Part shown: one piece after another, positions 50,020-59,297 of the stretch
How the letters are laid out: the number at the start of each line of letters is the position of its first letter
Numbering within the stretch: the stretch's first letter is position 1
Origin: VRUE01 sp963725085
Lineage (GTDB): Bacteria; Actinomycetota; Thermoleophilia; Solirubrobacterales; 70-9
Length of the DNA stretch: 64,000 nucleotides
Assembly: GCA_963725085.1 (NCBI GenBank)
Contig: CAVRXM010000007.1
Location: 13,254 to 77,253 of the forward strand
Direction of reading: 5' to 3'
Program-made: the position numbers and the translations under genes
Notes under the pieces: model-generated
Told to the model about the DNA's origin: nothing
The model's database searches: none
What the model saw: the letters and a program-made list of their open reading frames with translations, nothing else

Positions 50020-52146
50020 TCAGCTGGGCGGCGCGGCGACCTCTGGGCTCCTGGTTACGGTTGGAAGCTCGCGGATGAAGGGCAGCGGCTCGGACGGGTC
50101 CTCGCTGTCGATCTCTCGCGCCAGGCGATGGCCGTCGAAGATGTTTTCGGCGATCAGCCTGGGCGCCAGGCAGTCCCCGATCCGGTGGACCGACTCGATC
50201 TCCTCCGCCGCGAGGCGCTCGGGGTCAGCGCTCACCTCGCGGAAGACGGCATCGCAGGGTTCGCGCTGGGTGACGAGGACGACGGCGTCGGCATCCCACT
50301 CGACCGGGTCCGGTGCCCAGATTCCCTGGCCTCGCACGCTCCCCGGCCCGATCTCGTTGACCAGATGCCCAGGAAGGATCGTCGCCCCCTGGGCGCGCAG
50401 TTCGCGGTTGACTCGGAACCCCTCACCCGTGAAGAACATGTACATCGCGAAGTTGGCGAACGGCGTCACCACGGTCACCTGCTTGCCGGCTGCGATCAGC
50501 ATTTCCGCCATCGCCACCGCGGTGAAATAGCCGTCGGTGTCGTAGACGAGGACCCTCTCGCCGTCGATCCGGCCGCCGGCCGCGAAGACTTCTTCAGGTG
50601 TGTGCACCGAATCGAGCTCGGCCCCCGGGATCGGCGCCTGGGTCGGGCCGTTCATTCCATCCGAGCGCCAGCGGGCGCCCGTCGCGAAGACGACGATGTC
50701 GGCGCCGTAGGTGAGGACCCCCTCCGTGTCGAGGTGGGTCTTGGCGATCACCTCGACGTTCGAGAGCTTGTCGAGCTGGATCTGCCTGTAGTTCACGACC
50801 CGCGCCCACTCGCCCAGCTTGGGGTAGGCGCTGATCATCCTCATGCTGCCGCCCAGCGTCTCTTGGTCGTCGACGAGGTGAACCGCGCTGAGGCCGCGTT
50901 TGCCGAGCACCATCGCGCACTCCATGCCGGCCGGGCCGGCGCCGACGACGAGGACCGTCTTCTCCGCGTTCGCCGCCTGGGAGAAATTCTCGGGGTGCCA
51001 CCCGCGCCGGAACTCCTCGCCGAGGGTCGCGTTCTGGGTGCAGACGATCGGCGTCGCCATCGGGAACCGCGACGCGCACACGTTGCAGCCGATGCACTCG
51101 CGGATCTCGTCGTAGCGACCCTCTTCGATCTTGCGGGGCAAGAACGGGTCCGCGATCGAGGGGCGGGCCGCGGCGACGATGTCGATCACGCCCGAGCGCA
51201 CCGCCTCGGCCATGGTGTCCGCATTGGTGAAGCGGCCGACTGCGGCGATCGGCTTGCGGGTCGCGCCTCGCACGGCCTCGACGTACTCGCGATGCGAGAA
51301 CTCACCCGCGAAGCGAGAGGCGACCACGTCCTCGCCGGCCCATTCCGCCGCGACGTAGGGGCCGGCCTGGAGGTCCCAGAAGTCGACGAGATGATCGGCG
51401 AGCTCGATGAAGGCGTAGGCCTCCTCGGACGCTCTGACCCCGAGCGGGCTGTCGTTGAGCGTGTCGATGCAGAGCCGCGCGGTGATCGAGCAGTCGTCCC
51501 CGACCGCCTCCTTCACCTGCTCGATGGTCTCGATCCAGAAGCGGGCCCGGTTCTCGAGGGATCCCCCGTACTCGTCGGTGCGGCGGTTGTACTTGGCCAT
51601 CAGGAAGTGCTGGGTTATCGCCCCGCCCTCCGCGCCGTGGACGTTGACGATGTCATAGCCGACCTCTTTCGCCCTTTCGGCGGCGGCCACGTAGTGACGC
51701 TGGATCTCGCGAATGCCGCGTTTGTCGAGTTCGTAGCAGCTGGTGCTGTAGAGGCTGTCATCGGTCATCTGGCTGACGCTGCGGGCGGGCAGCCTGGTCT
51801 CGAGATTCCCGGTGACGCAGCCCCCGTGCCAGAGCTCGACTCCGGCGAGCGCGCCGTGCTCGTGCGCGAGCTCGGCCATGGCGCCGAGGTTCCGCGCATC
51901 ATCCTCATCCCAGAGGCGGGCCGATATCAGGGGCAGCGAATCGGCCGAGGGATGGACCGAGCAGAACTCGGTGTTCACGGCGGCCCAGCCGCCCTTCGCC
52001 TTCATCGCCCGAATGTGCGCCTGGGCGCCGGGTCGGTCGGCGCCGAAGCTCGTGCAGTGCGGCGCCTGGTAAAAGCGGTTCCGCATCGTCTTCGGGCCGA
52101 TCGGAACCGGCTCGAAGAGGATGTCGTGGCGAGGATCGCGGGTCAC
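50020..52146 (-). CDS. Trimethylamine dehydrogenase-like flavoprotein (FMN/4Fe-4S/ADP)
   Basis: A 708-residue enzyme, collinear with trimethylamine/dimethylamine dehydrogenase. The N-terminal FMN barrel starts DPRHDILFEPVPIGPKTMRN and has QAPHC with Cys31, the position of the 6-S-cysteinyl-FMN link. The 4Fe-4S motif is CIGCNVCASRF plus CTQN (about 345-365), and a nucleotide-binding Rossmann part starts TVLVVGAGPAGMECAMVLGK. In the substrate pocket the VYGAH of trimethylamine dehydrogenase is VHGAE, so the amine is probably different. Trimethylamine dehydrogenase donates electrons to ETF, and etfBA and etfD lie downstream in this operon. A related operator is just upstream. Confidence 0.9.
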   Translation of the reverse strand: MTRDPRHDILFEPVPIGPKTMRNRFYQAPHCTSFGADRPGAQAHIRAMKAKGGWAAVNTEFCSVHPSADSLPLISARLWDEDDARNLGAMAELAHEHGALAGVELWHGGCVTGNLETRLPARSVSQMTDDSLYSTSCYELDKRGIREIQRHYVAAAERAKEVGYDIVNVHGAEGGAITQHFLMAKYNRRTDEYGGSLENRARFWIETIEQVKEAVGDDCSITARLCIDTLNDSPLGVRASEEAYAFIELADHLVDFWDLQAGPYVAAEWAGEDVVASRFAGEFSHREYVEAVRGATRKPIAAVGRFTNADTMAEAVRSGVIDIVAAARPSIADPFLPRKIEEGRYDEIRECIGCNVCASRFPMATPIVCTQNATLGEEFRRGWHPENFSQAANAEKTVLVVGAGPAGMECAMVLGKRGLSAVHLVDDQETLGGSMRMISAYPKLGEWARVVNYRQIQLDKLSNVEVIAKTHLDTEGVLTYGADIVVFATGARWRSDGMNGPTQAPIPGAELDSVHTPEEVFAAGGRIDGERVLVYDTDGYFTAVAMAEMLIAAGKQVTVVTPFANFAMYMFFTGEGFRVNRELRAQGATILPGHLVNEIGPGSVRGQGIWAPDPVEWDADAVVLVTQREPCDAVFREVSADPERLAAEEIESVHRIGDCLAPRLIAENIFDGHRLAREIDSEDPSEPLPFIRELPTVTRSPEVAAPPS

Positions 52147-52169
52147 ACTTGCCTCCGGCGCGGCGCGGT

Positions 52170-52183
52170 TTATATCGATCAGT
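52170..52183. promoter_or_regulatory. Shared operator site 2 (coding strand ACTGATCGATATAA)
   Basis: The 14-bp element ends 23 bp before the ATG of the trimethylamine-dehydrogenase-like gene and matches the common core YGATCRAT of the other four sites, with an AT-rich flank that could overlap a -10 box. Confidence 0.5.
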
Positions 52184-52211
52184 CAATACGTAATCGACCT
52201 GCCTTCACCTG

Positions 52212-53129
52212 TCAAGGCTTGGTCTCTCTTTCCTCCCTGAGGAGCCGCGCCAGCTCCTCGTCCCGGGCGCTGCGCAACGCCCGCAACCGCTCCGGATCGG
52301 TCGGGACGTGCGGCCCGAAGCCGGTTCCCGAACCTGCGTCGGAGAGCGACGGGAACAGGTTCTCGGCTATGGCGTCGAAGACCTGGGCGCCGCCCAGCCC
52401 CACCGTCTCGAACGGCCCGGTGAGGCGCCAACGGCGAGCGAGGCCGTCGCGCATCACCTCGTCCAGGGTCTCCGGTGGGGCAGCTCCCTCTTCGACGAGC
52501 CACAGGCACTCGCGGAGCACCGCCGCCTGGAGGCGGTTCCAGAGTAGGCCGGGGACCTCGCGGTTGAGCCGGACCGGCCGCTTGCCGAGCTCGGTGAGGA
52601 CCGCGGCGATCGCGTCGAGCCGCTCAACCGGAGTCCCCTCGCCGGCGACGATCTCGACCAGCGGCATCAGCAGCGGCGGGTTCCAGTAGTGGGCGCCGAC
52701 GATACGACCGGAAACCCCTGCCGCGCCTCCCAATGCCGTGACCGAGATCGAGGAGGTGTTCGTCGCCACCAGAGCCTCGGAGTGGCGGGCGGCCAGCGCG
52801 CCGAGGAGCTCGGCCTTGAGATCGAGGTCCTCCGGTAGCGACTCGACGATCAGCTCGCAGTGGCCGAGGTCTGCTCCAGGGGTCGCGAAGCGGACCTTCG
52901 CTGCCGCCGCGCTGCAGGTCGACGCGTCCGCCAGCCGCTCTCGCTCGACCAGCCTCAGCGCCTCACGGAGCCTGGCCTCGGCGGCCTCGGGCCGCCGGGA
53001 GACGCAGGTCACCGACCAGGCGCCCAGCGCGTACTCGCAGGCGATCTGGGCCCCCATCAGCCCTGCGCCCAGCACCGCGACGAAGCGCTCGCTTCCCTCC
53101 TCGGGGCCGGTTCCGCCCAGCTCGCTCAC
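52212..53129 (-). CDS. 3-Hydroxyacyl-CoA dehydrogenase
   Basis: A 305-residue NAD-dependent dehydrogenase. The Rossmann motif is FVAVLGAGLMGAQIACEYAL. The catalytic region ATNTSSISVTALGG is followed by RIVGAHYWNPPLLMPLVEIV with the active His, and the C-terminal helical domain begins REVPGLLWNRLQAAVLRE. It oxidises 3-hydroxyacyl-CoA, or carnitine-type 3-hydroxy acids in related enzymes. It is divergent from the first hyuA gene; the best palindrome of the set lies between them. Confidence 0.9.
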   Translation of the reverse strand: MSELGGTGPEEGSERFVAVLGAGLMGAQIACEYALGAWSVTCVSRRPEAAEARLREALRLVERERLADASTCSAAAAKVRFATPGADLGHCELIVESLPEDLDLKAELLGALAARHSEALVATNTSSISVTALGGAAGVSGRIVGAHYWNPPLLMPLVEIVAGEGTPVERLDAIAAVLTELGKRPVRLNREVPGLLWNRLQAAVLRECLWLVEEGAAPPETLDEVMRDGLARRWRLTGPFETVGLGGAQVFDAIAENLFPSLSDAGSGTGFGPHVPTDPERLRALRSARDEELARLLREERETKP

Positions 53130-53176
53130 CTTGCAGAAGCCTAGATGCGGGGGAACCAGACGGTTGCTTGCCCCAA

Positions 53177-53190
53177 ACCGATCAATCGGT
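53177..53190. promoter_or_regulatory. Shared operator site 3 (perfect palindrome ACCGATCAATCGGT)
   Basis: ACCGAT-CA-ATCGGT is a perfect 6-2-6 palindrome between the divergent hydroxyacyl-CoA dehydrogenase (start 53129) and hyuA (start 53232), followed by an AT-rich ATATAG. It is the best representative of the five related sites. Confidence 0.65.
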
Positions 53191-53231
53191 ATATAGTCGC
53201 CGCGAGGTCATACAGCGAGGAAAGCTGCCAG

Positions 53232-55337
53232 GTGCGCTGCGCAATCGACACCGGAGGGACGTTCACCGATCTGGCGCTGGAGCGCGAGGGCGAGGTACGG
53301 ATCTTCAAGACTCCGACCACGCCCGCCAATCCGATCATCGGCATCCTCGAGGTCCTCGAGCAGGCCGCCGCGGCGCTGCAAATGGATCGCTCCGAGCTGC
53401 TCGCCCAGGTCGAGATGCTGATCCACGGCACGACGCGGGCGACCAATGCGGTCCTCACCGGCAGCACCGCCAAGACAGCCCTGCTGACGACGCTCGGGCA
53501 CTGCGACATGCTGCTGATCCGGGAAGGTGGACGCAACCGGACGTTCGACTGGAGCGAGGGCTACCAGGACGGCTACATCCCCCGCGAGCTGACCTTTGAG
53601 CTCCCTGAGCGGATCGACGCGCAGGGGAGGGTCCTGCGCCCACTCGACGAGCGGGCAGTCGAGGAGACGGCGGCCGGGATGGCCGAGATCGGGGTCGAGG
53701 CCGTCGCCGTGTGCCTGCTCTGGTCGATCGTCAACCCGACCCACGAGCTGCGCGTGGGCGAGCTCCTCGAAGAGCACCTACCGGGCGTTCCCTACACCCT
53801 TTCGCACGCGCTCAACCCGACCCTGCGCGAGTACCGGCGGGCCTCGTCGACTGCGATCGACGCCTCCCTGAAGCCGCTGATGACCGAGTACCTGGGCAAC
53901 CTCGAGCGCGCACTCGGCGCCGCCGGGTTCAGCGGCGAGCTGCTCATGATCTCGACCGGTGGCGGGCTGATGCACACTCGCGAAGCGGCAGAGAAGCCGA
54001 TCACCTCGATCAACTCCGGGCCGGCGATGGCGCCGGTCGCGGGCCGCCACTTCGCGGCGGCCGATGCCGACGCCAATACCGCGATCGTCACCGACACCGG
54101 CGGCACCAGCTACGAGGTCTCGGTCGTGCGCGGTGGCCGCATCCCGATGACTCGCGAAGCGTGGCTGGGCGAGCCCTACACCGGCCACATCATCGGCTTC
54201 CCCGCCGTCGACGTCAAAAGCATCGGGGCCGGCGGGGGCAGCATCGCCTGGATCGACGACGGCGGCCTGCTCCATGTCGGCCCGCAGAGCGCCGGCGCGG
54301 ACCCCGGGCCCGCAGCCTACGGCCGTGGTGGGGAGCTGCCGACCGTCACCGATGCCTGCCTCGTCCTCGGCTATCTCGATCCCCGGCGCTTTCTCGACGG
54401 GGCGATGCCGCTCGACGCCGAGCCGGCACGCTCCGCGATCTCCCGCGACGTCGCCGAGCCGCTGGGCCTCGAGCTCCAGGAGGCGGCCTCGGCGATCCTC
54501 GCCCTGGCGACCGAGCAGATGGTCCAGGCGATCAAGGAGGTCACCGTCGACGCGGGTATCGATCCCCGCGACGCTGTCCTGGTCGGCGGCGGCGGGGCAG
54601 CGGGCCTGAACGGCACCGCGATCATGCGGCGGTTGGGCTGCAAGACGATGGTCGTCCCTGAGGCCTGCGCCACGCTGAGCGCGGTCGGCGCGCTGATGGC
54701 CGACCTCGGCGCCGAGTTCACCGCCGCATGCTTCACCTCGACCGATGACTTCGACTGGCACGGCACCGACCGGGTCCTGGCCGAGCTTCACGATCGCTGC
54801 GAGCGGTTCGCCGCAGAGGTCGGCGGCGCGGACCACGCGATCGAGATGATCGCCGAGGCGCGCCACGCGCGCCAGGTCTGGCAGCTGGACCTACCTCTGC
54901 GCGGGGATCGATTCGGCGACGACCCCGCCGCGCTCGAAGCGTTCCTCGCCGACTTCAGGGACCTGCACGACCGGATATTCGCGGTGCGCGACCACCGCTC
55001 AGCAGTCGAAATCATCGGCCTGCGGGCGCGGGTCACCTGCCCGCTCCCCGGGGACTCGTCGCAGGCGAGGATGCACTCGCCGACGTCGGCACCCGACGGC
55101 GAGCGCGAGGTCTATTTCTCCGGGCACGGGCCGCTGCGCGCCAGCGTCCGCTCCCTCGCCGGGCTCGCTGAGGGCGAACAGCTCTTCGGCCCTGCCCTGG
55201 TCGAATCGCCGCTGACAACCATCGTCGTCGAGCCCGGCAGTGTGGCGATGCGAGCCGGAGCCAGCCTGATCATCCGCGACGGCGCCGAGGAGCAGGAGAG
55301 GGAGGAGGTGAGGCGTGGCGACGCAGTCCGCAGCTGA
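53232..55337 (+). CDS. hyuA: Hydantoinase/oxoprolinase subunit A (copy 1)
   Basis: About 701 residues from GTG 53232 (VRCAIDTGGTFTDLALE), with GAGGAAAG upstream. The actin-like ATPase motifs are the N-terminal DTGGTFTD, HGTTRATNAVLTG, and DTGGTSYEVSVV with SIGAGGGSIAWIDDGG. The C-terminal half has VDAGIDPRDAVLVGGGGAAG. The family uses ATP to open cyclic amides such as hydantoins and 5-oxoproline, or carboxylates ketones (acetone carboxylase beta). Its 3' end overlaps the next gene (hyuB) by 23 bp, so the two form one unit. Confidence 0.92.
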   Translation: MRCAIDTGGTFTDLALEREGEVRIFKTPTTPANPIIGILEVLEQAAAALQMDRSELLAQVEMLIHGTTRATNAVLTGSTAKTALLTTLGHCDMLLIREGGRNRTFDWSEGYQDGYIPRELTFELPERIDAQGRVLRPLDERAVEETAAGMAEIGVEAVAVCLLWSIVNPTHELRVGELLEEHLPGVPYTLSHALNPTLREYRRASSTAIDASLKPLMTEYLGNLERALGAAGFSGELLMISTGGGLMHTREAAEKPITSINSGPAMAPVAGRHFAAADADANTAIVTDTGGTSYEVSVVRGGRIPMTREAWLGEPYTGHIIGFPAVDVKSIGAGGGSIAWIDDGGLLHVGPQSAGADPGPAAYGRGGELPTVTDACLVLGYLDPRRFLDGAMPLDAEPARSAISRDVAEPLGLELQEAASAILALATEQMVQAIKEVTVDAGIDPRDAVLVGGGGAAGLNGTAIMRRLGCKTMVVPEACATLSAVGALMADLGAEFTAACFTSTDDFDWHGTDRVLAELHDRCERFAAEVGGADHAIEMIAEARHARQVWQLDLPLRGDRFGDDPAALEAFLADFRDLHDRIFAVRDHRSAVEIIGLRARVTCPLPGDSSQARMHSPTSAPDGEREVYFSGHGPLRASVRSLAGLAEGEQLFGPALVESPLTTIVVEPGSVAMRAGASLIIRDGAEEQEREEVRRGDAVRS

Positions 55338-57213
55338 GCGAGCGGCGCCACCGGCGGGCGAGCGCTTCGACCCGGTGGCCCTGGCCGTGATCACCAGCCG
55401 GATCCAGGGCATCGTCCGGCGGATGACAAACACCCTCTTCAAAACCGCCCGGTCCTCGGTGCTCAACACTGCCCGCGACTTCTCCTGCTGCGTGATCACG
55501 AAGGACCATGAGATGCTCGCGGCCGCCGAGAGCCTGCCGATACATGTGATGAGCGGGCCCGACCTGATCTCGGAGTCGCTCGCGAAGCTGCATCCGGAGA
55601 TGCGCGCCGGCGACGCCTTCCTCCACAACTCCCCCTACCACGGCAACTCTCATGCGGGCGACCACTGCGTGCTCGTCCCGGTCGTCGACGACGAGGGCCG
55701 CCACCACTTCACGGCGATGGTGAAAGCGCACATGGCCGACATCGGCAACTCGGAGCCGACCACCCTCTGGGCCAACGCGCGCGACGTCTATCACGAGGGC
55801 GCGCTGATCTTCCCCGGCGTGCGGGTCCAGCGGGATTACACCGACGTCCCCGAGATGATCGAGATGTGCCGGGTCCGGCTGCGGGTGCCCGACGTCTGGT
55901 ACGCGGACTTCATCGGCATGATCGGGGCCGCTCGCATCGGCGAGCAGGAGCTTCTCGCGATGGGCAACGAGCTCGGCTGGGAGGCGCTCCACGCCTACAC
56001 CGAGGCTTGGTTCGACTACAGCGAGGAGATGATGGCGAGCGCGATCCGGGCGATGCCGGCCGGCCACAGCGTCGCCCACAATCAGCACGACCCGCTTCCC
56101 GATGCCGGCATCGAGGAGGGAGTTCCGGTCAAGGTCAGCGTCAAGGTCGACCCCCGGGACGCCCGCATCGAGGTCGACCTGCGGGACAACCTCGACTGCC
56201 TGCCCTGCGGCATAAACCTGACCCAGGCGACCAGCCGGACCGCGGCGATGATCGGCATCTTCAACAGCCTCCCGGTCGCGGTTCCGCCCAACGCAGGAAG
56301 CTTCCGCCGTCTCGACATCCTGATCCGTGAGAACTGCATCGTCGGGATCCCACGCCATCCGGCGAGCTGCTCAACCGCGACCACCGGGCTCGCCGACCGG
56401 GTGGCGAACGCCACCCAGCGGGCCATAGCCGAGCTCGAAGACGGCCTGGGGATGGCCGAGACCGGGACCCTGACGGCGGCCGTCGCCGACATCTCCGGTC
56501 GCGACCCCCGCCATGGAGACGCGCCGTTCGTCAACCTGATGATCCTCGGCCTCACCGGAGGCGCCGGTCACGCCCGCGCCGACGGTTGGCCGGTGTCGGG
56601 GGAGGTCGGGGACGGCGGCACGATGCTGCGCGACTCGACCGAGGTCGACGAGCTGCTCTATCCGATCATCGTCTGGGCCGATCGCTTCGTCTCCGACAGC
56701 GGTGGGCCCGGCCGCTTCCGTGGCGCCCCCGCCTCCTACGTGGAGTACGGGCCGGCCGACACCGAGATCCACGCGATGTGGTCCACGGACGGCTACGTCC
56801 ATCCCGCGATCGGCGCCCGAGGGGGCCATCCGGGCACGCCGGCGCGCCAATACCTGAGGCGAGCCGATGGCTCGGTCGACGAGCTGCCGGGGTGGGGTGA
56901 GCTGGAGCTCGGGCCCGGCGACACGGTCTACGCGATCTCGACTTCGGGCGGCGGCTACGGCCCGCCCTGGGAGCGCGATGTGGAGTTGGTCCTCGACGAC
57001 ATCCGCAGCGGCTTCGTCAGCCGCGAGCAGGCGGCCGACGTCTACGCGGTCATCATCGACGAGGCGGGTCACCTCGACGCCGCCGCCACCGATGCGCGTC
57101 GGGAGGGGGCGAGGGAAGCCCGGGAGCCGCCGCGGCCGCCTGAGTTCGCGCAGCACGCCCAACTGATCGCCGACCGACTTGCCGACTACGTGCGCCCCCC
57201 GCAGGATCGATGA
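55315..57213 (+). CDS. hyuB: Hydantoinase/oxoprolinase subunit B (copy 1)
   Basis: A 632-residue HyuB-type protein from GTG 55315. Motifs include MTNTLFKTARSSVLNTARDF, LHNSPYHGNSHAGDHCVLVP with metal-binding His residues, and the C-terminal SDSGGPGRFRGAPASYVEYG. It is the partner of the HyuA just before it. Its stop overlaps the ATG of the next hyuA (ATGA). A third, gamma-type subunit of acetone carboxylase is not present, which favours a cyclic-amide hydrolase. Confidence 0.92.
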   Translation: MATQSAAERAAPPAGERFDPVALAVITSRIQGIVRRMTNTLFKTARSSVLNTARDFSCCVITKDHEMLAAAESLPIHVMSGPDLISESLAKLHPEMRAGDAFLHNSPYHGNSHAGDHCVLVPVVDDEGRHHFTAMVKAHMADIGNSEPTTLWANARDVYHEGALIFPGVRVQRDYTDVPEMIEMCRVRLRVPDVWYADFIGMIGAARIGEQELLAMGNELGWEALHAYTEAWFDYSEEMMASAIRAMPAGHSVAHNQHDPLPDAGIEEGVPVKVSVKVDPRDARIEVDLRDNLDCLPCGINLTQATSRTAAMIGIFNSLPVAVPPNAGSFRRLDILIRENCIVGIPRHPASCSTATTGLADRVANATQRAIAELEDGLGMAETGTLTAAVADISGRDPRHGDAPFVNLMILGLTGGAGHARADGWPVSGEVGDGGTMLRDSTEVDELLYPIIVWADRFVSDSGGPGRFRGAPASYVEYGPADTEIHAMWSTDGYVHPAIGARGGHPGTPARQYLRRADGSVDELPGWGELELGPGDTVYAISTSGGGYGPPWERDVELVLDDIRSGFVSREQAADVYAVIIDEAGHLDAAATDARREGAREAREPPRPPEFAQHAQLIADRLADYVRPPQDR

Positions 57214-59297
57214 GCGCGAGCGGCGAGGCCCGGATCACCTGCGACATCGGCGGCACGTTCACCGACGTGGTCGTCAGCGACGCCTCCGGGGGCCTCACCC
57301 TGGCGAAGTCGCTGACCCGGCCCGAGCGTCTTTTCGACGGCCTGCGCTCCGCCCTGGCCGGCGCAGCCGGACAGCTCGGCGAGGAGATCTCCGACCTGCT
57401 CGGCCGCACTTCTCTCTTCATCTTCAGCACGACGCAGGCCACCAACGCGATCCTCGAGAGCAAGACAGCCCGGACGGCGTTCCTCTGCACCGAGGGGTTC
57501 CCCGACATCCTCGTCCGGCGCGAGGGCGGTTCGCTGCGGCCCTACGACTACTCGCGCCCCTTCCCTGAGCCCTACGTCCCCCGCCGCAACACGTTCGAGA
57601 TCCCCGAGCGGATCGATGTCCACGGCGAGGTGATCACGGCGCTCGACGAGGAGGCGGCCCGTGCCGCCCTGGCGAGCGCCAGGAAGCAGGAGATCGAGGC
57701 CGTCTCGGTGTGCCTGCTCTGGGCGACCGCGAATCCAGCCCACGAGCTCGCCCTCGGCAAGCTGATCGAAGAGGAGATGCCGGGCGTCCCCTACTCGCTC
57801 TCCCATCAGGTCAACCCGATCGTCCGCGAGTACCGGCGAGCCTCGAGCACCGCGATAGACGCCTCGCTGAGGCCGCTGATGCAGCGCCATCTACCGGAGA
57901 TCGCGGGTGGCCTCGAGTCCGAGGGCTTCGCGGGCGAGCTGCTCGCGGCGACATCTGCCGGCGGCGCCGTGCCGATGACGGACCTGATCGCCAGCCCGCT
58001 GCTCTCGGTTCGGTCGGGCCCCTCCCTCGCCCCGGTCGCGGCGCGGACGATCGCGGCGGCCGAGACCGGCAGCGGTGACGTGATCGTCTGCGACGCCGGC
58101 GGGACCAGCTTCGAGGTGGGCCTCGTCCGCGACGGCGACCTCGTGTTCACCAACGAGACCTGGCTCGGCGAGCCCTTCGCGGGGCACCTCACCGGCCTCT
58201 CCTCCGTCGATGTCCGCAGCATCGGCGCCGGCGGCGGCTCGATCGCCTGGGTCGACTCGGGTGGCCTGCTCAGGGTCGGGCCCGAGAGCGCCGGCGCCGA
58301 TCCGGGCCCGGCCTGCTACGGGGGCGGCGGCGACCGGCCGACGGTCACCGACGCCGCGCTGACCCTCGGATATGTCGATCCCGACCGCTTCCTGGGCGGC
58401 GCTATGAAGCTCGATCTGGCGGCGGCCGAAGCGGTGATGGCGGGGCTCGCCGAGGCTCTCTCGATCAGCGCCAAAGAGGCCGCCCACGCAGTTCTGTCGG
58501 TCGCCAACGAGCGGATGATCGCGGCGATCCAGGAACTGACGGTGAACGAGGGGGTGGATCCTCGCGACAGCACTCTGGTCGCCGGGGGCGGAGCCGCCGG
58601 ACTGACCATCCTCCCGATCGCCCGCGAGCTCGGCTGCCGCCAGGTGTTGATTCCGAAGGCGGCCGGCGTCCTCGCGGCATTCGGCGGCCAGCACAGCGAC
58701 ATCGTCCGCGAGGTCACCGCTCCGCACGCGACCCACTCGCAGGACTTCGACTTCGAGGGGGTGGCGGCGACGATCGCCGACCTGCGCCGGCGGATGTCCG
58801 AGTTCGAGGAGCAGCTGCCGGCCAGCTTCGACGGCGATGCCAGCAGCCGCTACTACGTCGAGGCGCGCTACGCGTACCAGGTCTGGGACGTGCCGATCCC
58901 GCTCGCAGGCGAAGGCGTGCCGGATCAGGCCTCGCTCGATGCTCTGATCGAAAGCTTCCACGACGCCCACGAGCGGATCTTCGCCGTTCGAGAGCCGGGG
59001 CAGAAGATCGAGCTGAGCCAGTGGAAGGGTCGAGTCGTCGTCGGCACCAGGAAGCCGGCGGTCGGCAGCGAGCGCCGCTCGGACGACGGGGCGGGCGCGG
59101 GCAACGACTCCCGTGTGGCTTTCATGCCGGACCTTGGCGAGGTCGAGGTTCCGATCCACCTCGGCGCCGAGATGGGTCCCGGCGCCGTCGCCGAAGGGCC
59201 GGCGATCCTGATCGAGCCGGAGACCACCATCGTGGTCTACCCGGGCTGGACCGCCCATGTGACCGAGTCGGGCAACTACAGATTGGAGCTCGGATGA
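57210..59297 (+). CDS. hyuA: Hydantoinase/oxoprolinase subunit A (copy 2)
   Basis: A 695-residue protein with ITCDIGGTFTDVVVSD at the start, FSTTQATNAILESKTART, CDAGGTSFEVGLVRDG and SIGAGGGSIAWVDSGG. It is clearly a paralogue of copy 1 but diverged over its whole length, not a recent duplicate. The start ATG overlaps the preceding stop by 4 bp and its own stop overlaps the next ATG (ATGA), so all four hyu genes are tightly coupled. Confidence 0.92.
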   Translation: MSASGEARITCDIGGTFTDVVVSDASGGLTLAKSLTRPERLFDGLRSALAGAAGQLGEEISDLLGRTSLFIFSTTQATNAILESKTARTAFLCTEGFPDILVRREGGSLRPYDYSRPFPEPYVPRRNTFEIPERIDVHGEVITALDEEAARAALASARKQEIEAVSVCLLWATANPAHELALGKLIEEEMPGVPYSLSHQVNPIVREYRRASSTAIDASLRPLMQRHLPEIAGGLESEGFAGELLAATSAGGAVPMTDLIASPLLSVRSGPSLAPVAARTIAAAETGSGDVIVCDAGGTSFEVGLVRDGDLVFTNETWLGEPFAGHLTGLSSVDVRSIGAGGGSIAWVDSGGLLRVGPESAGADPGPACYGGGGDRPTVTDAALTLGYVDPDRFLGGAMKLDLAAAEAVMAGLAEALSISAKEAAHAVLSVANERMIAAIQELTVNEGVDPRDSTLVAGGGAAGLTILPIARELGCRQVLIPKAAGVLAAFGGQHSDIVREVTAPHATHSQDFDFEGVAATIADLRRRMSEFEEQLPASFDGDASSRYYVEARYAYQVWDVPIPLAGEGVPDQASLDALIESFHDAHERIFAVREPGQKIELSQWKGRVVVGTRKPAVGSERRSDDGAGAGNDSRVAFMPDLGEVEVPIHLGAEMGPGAVAEGPAILIEPETTIVVYPGWTAHVTESGNYRLELG

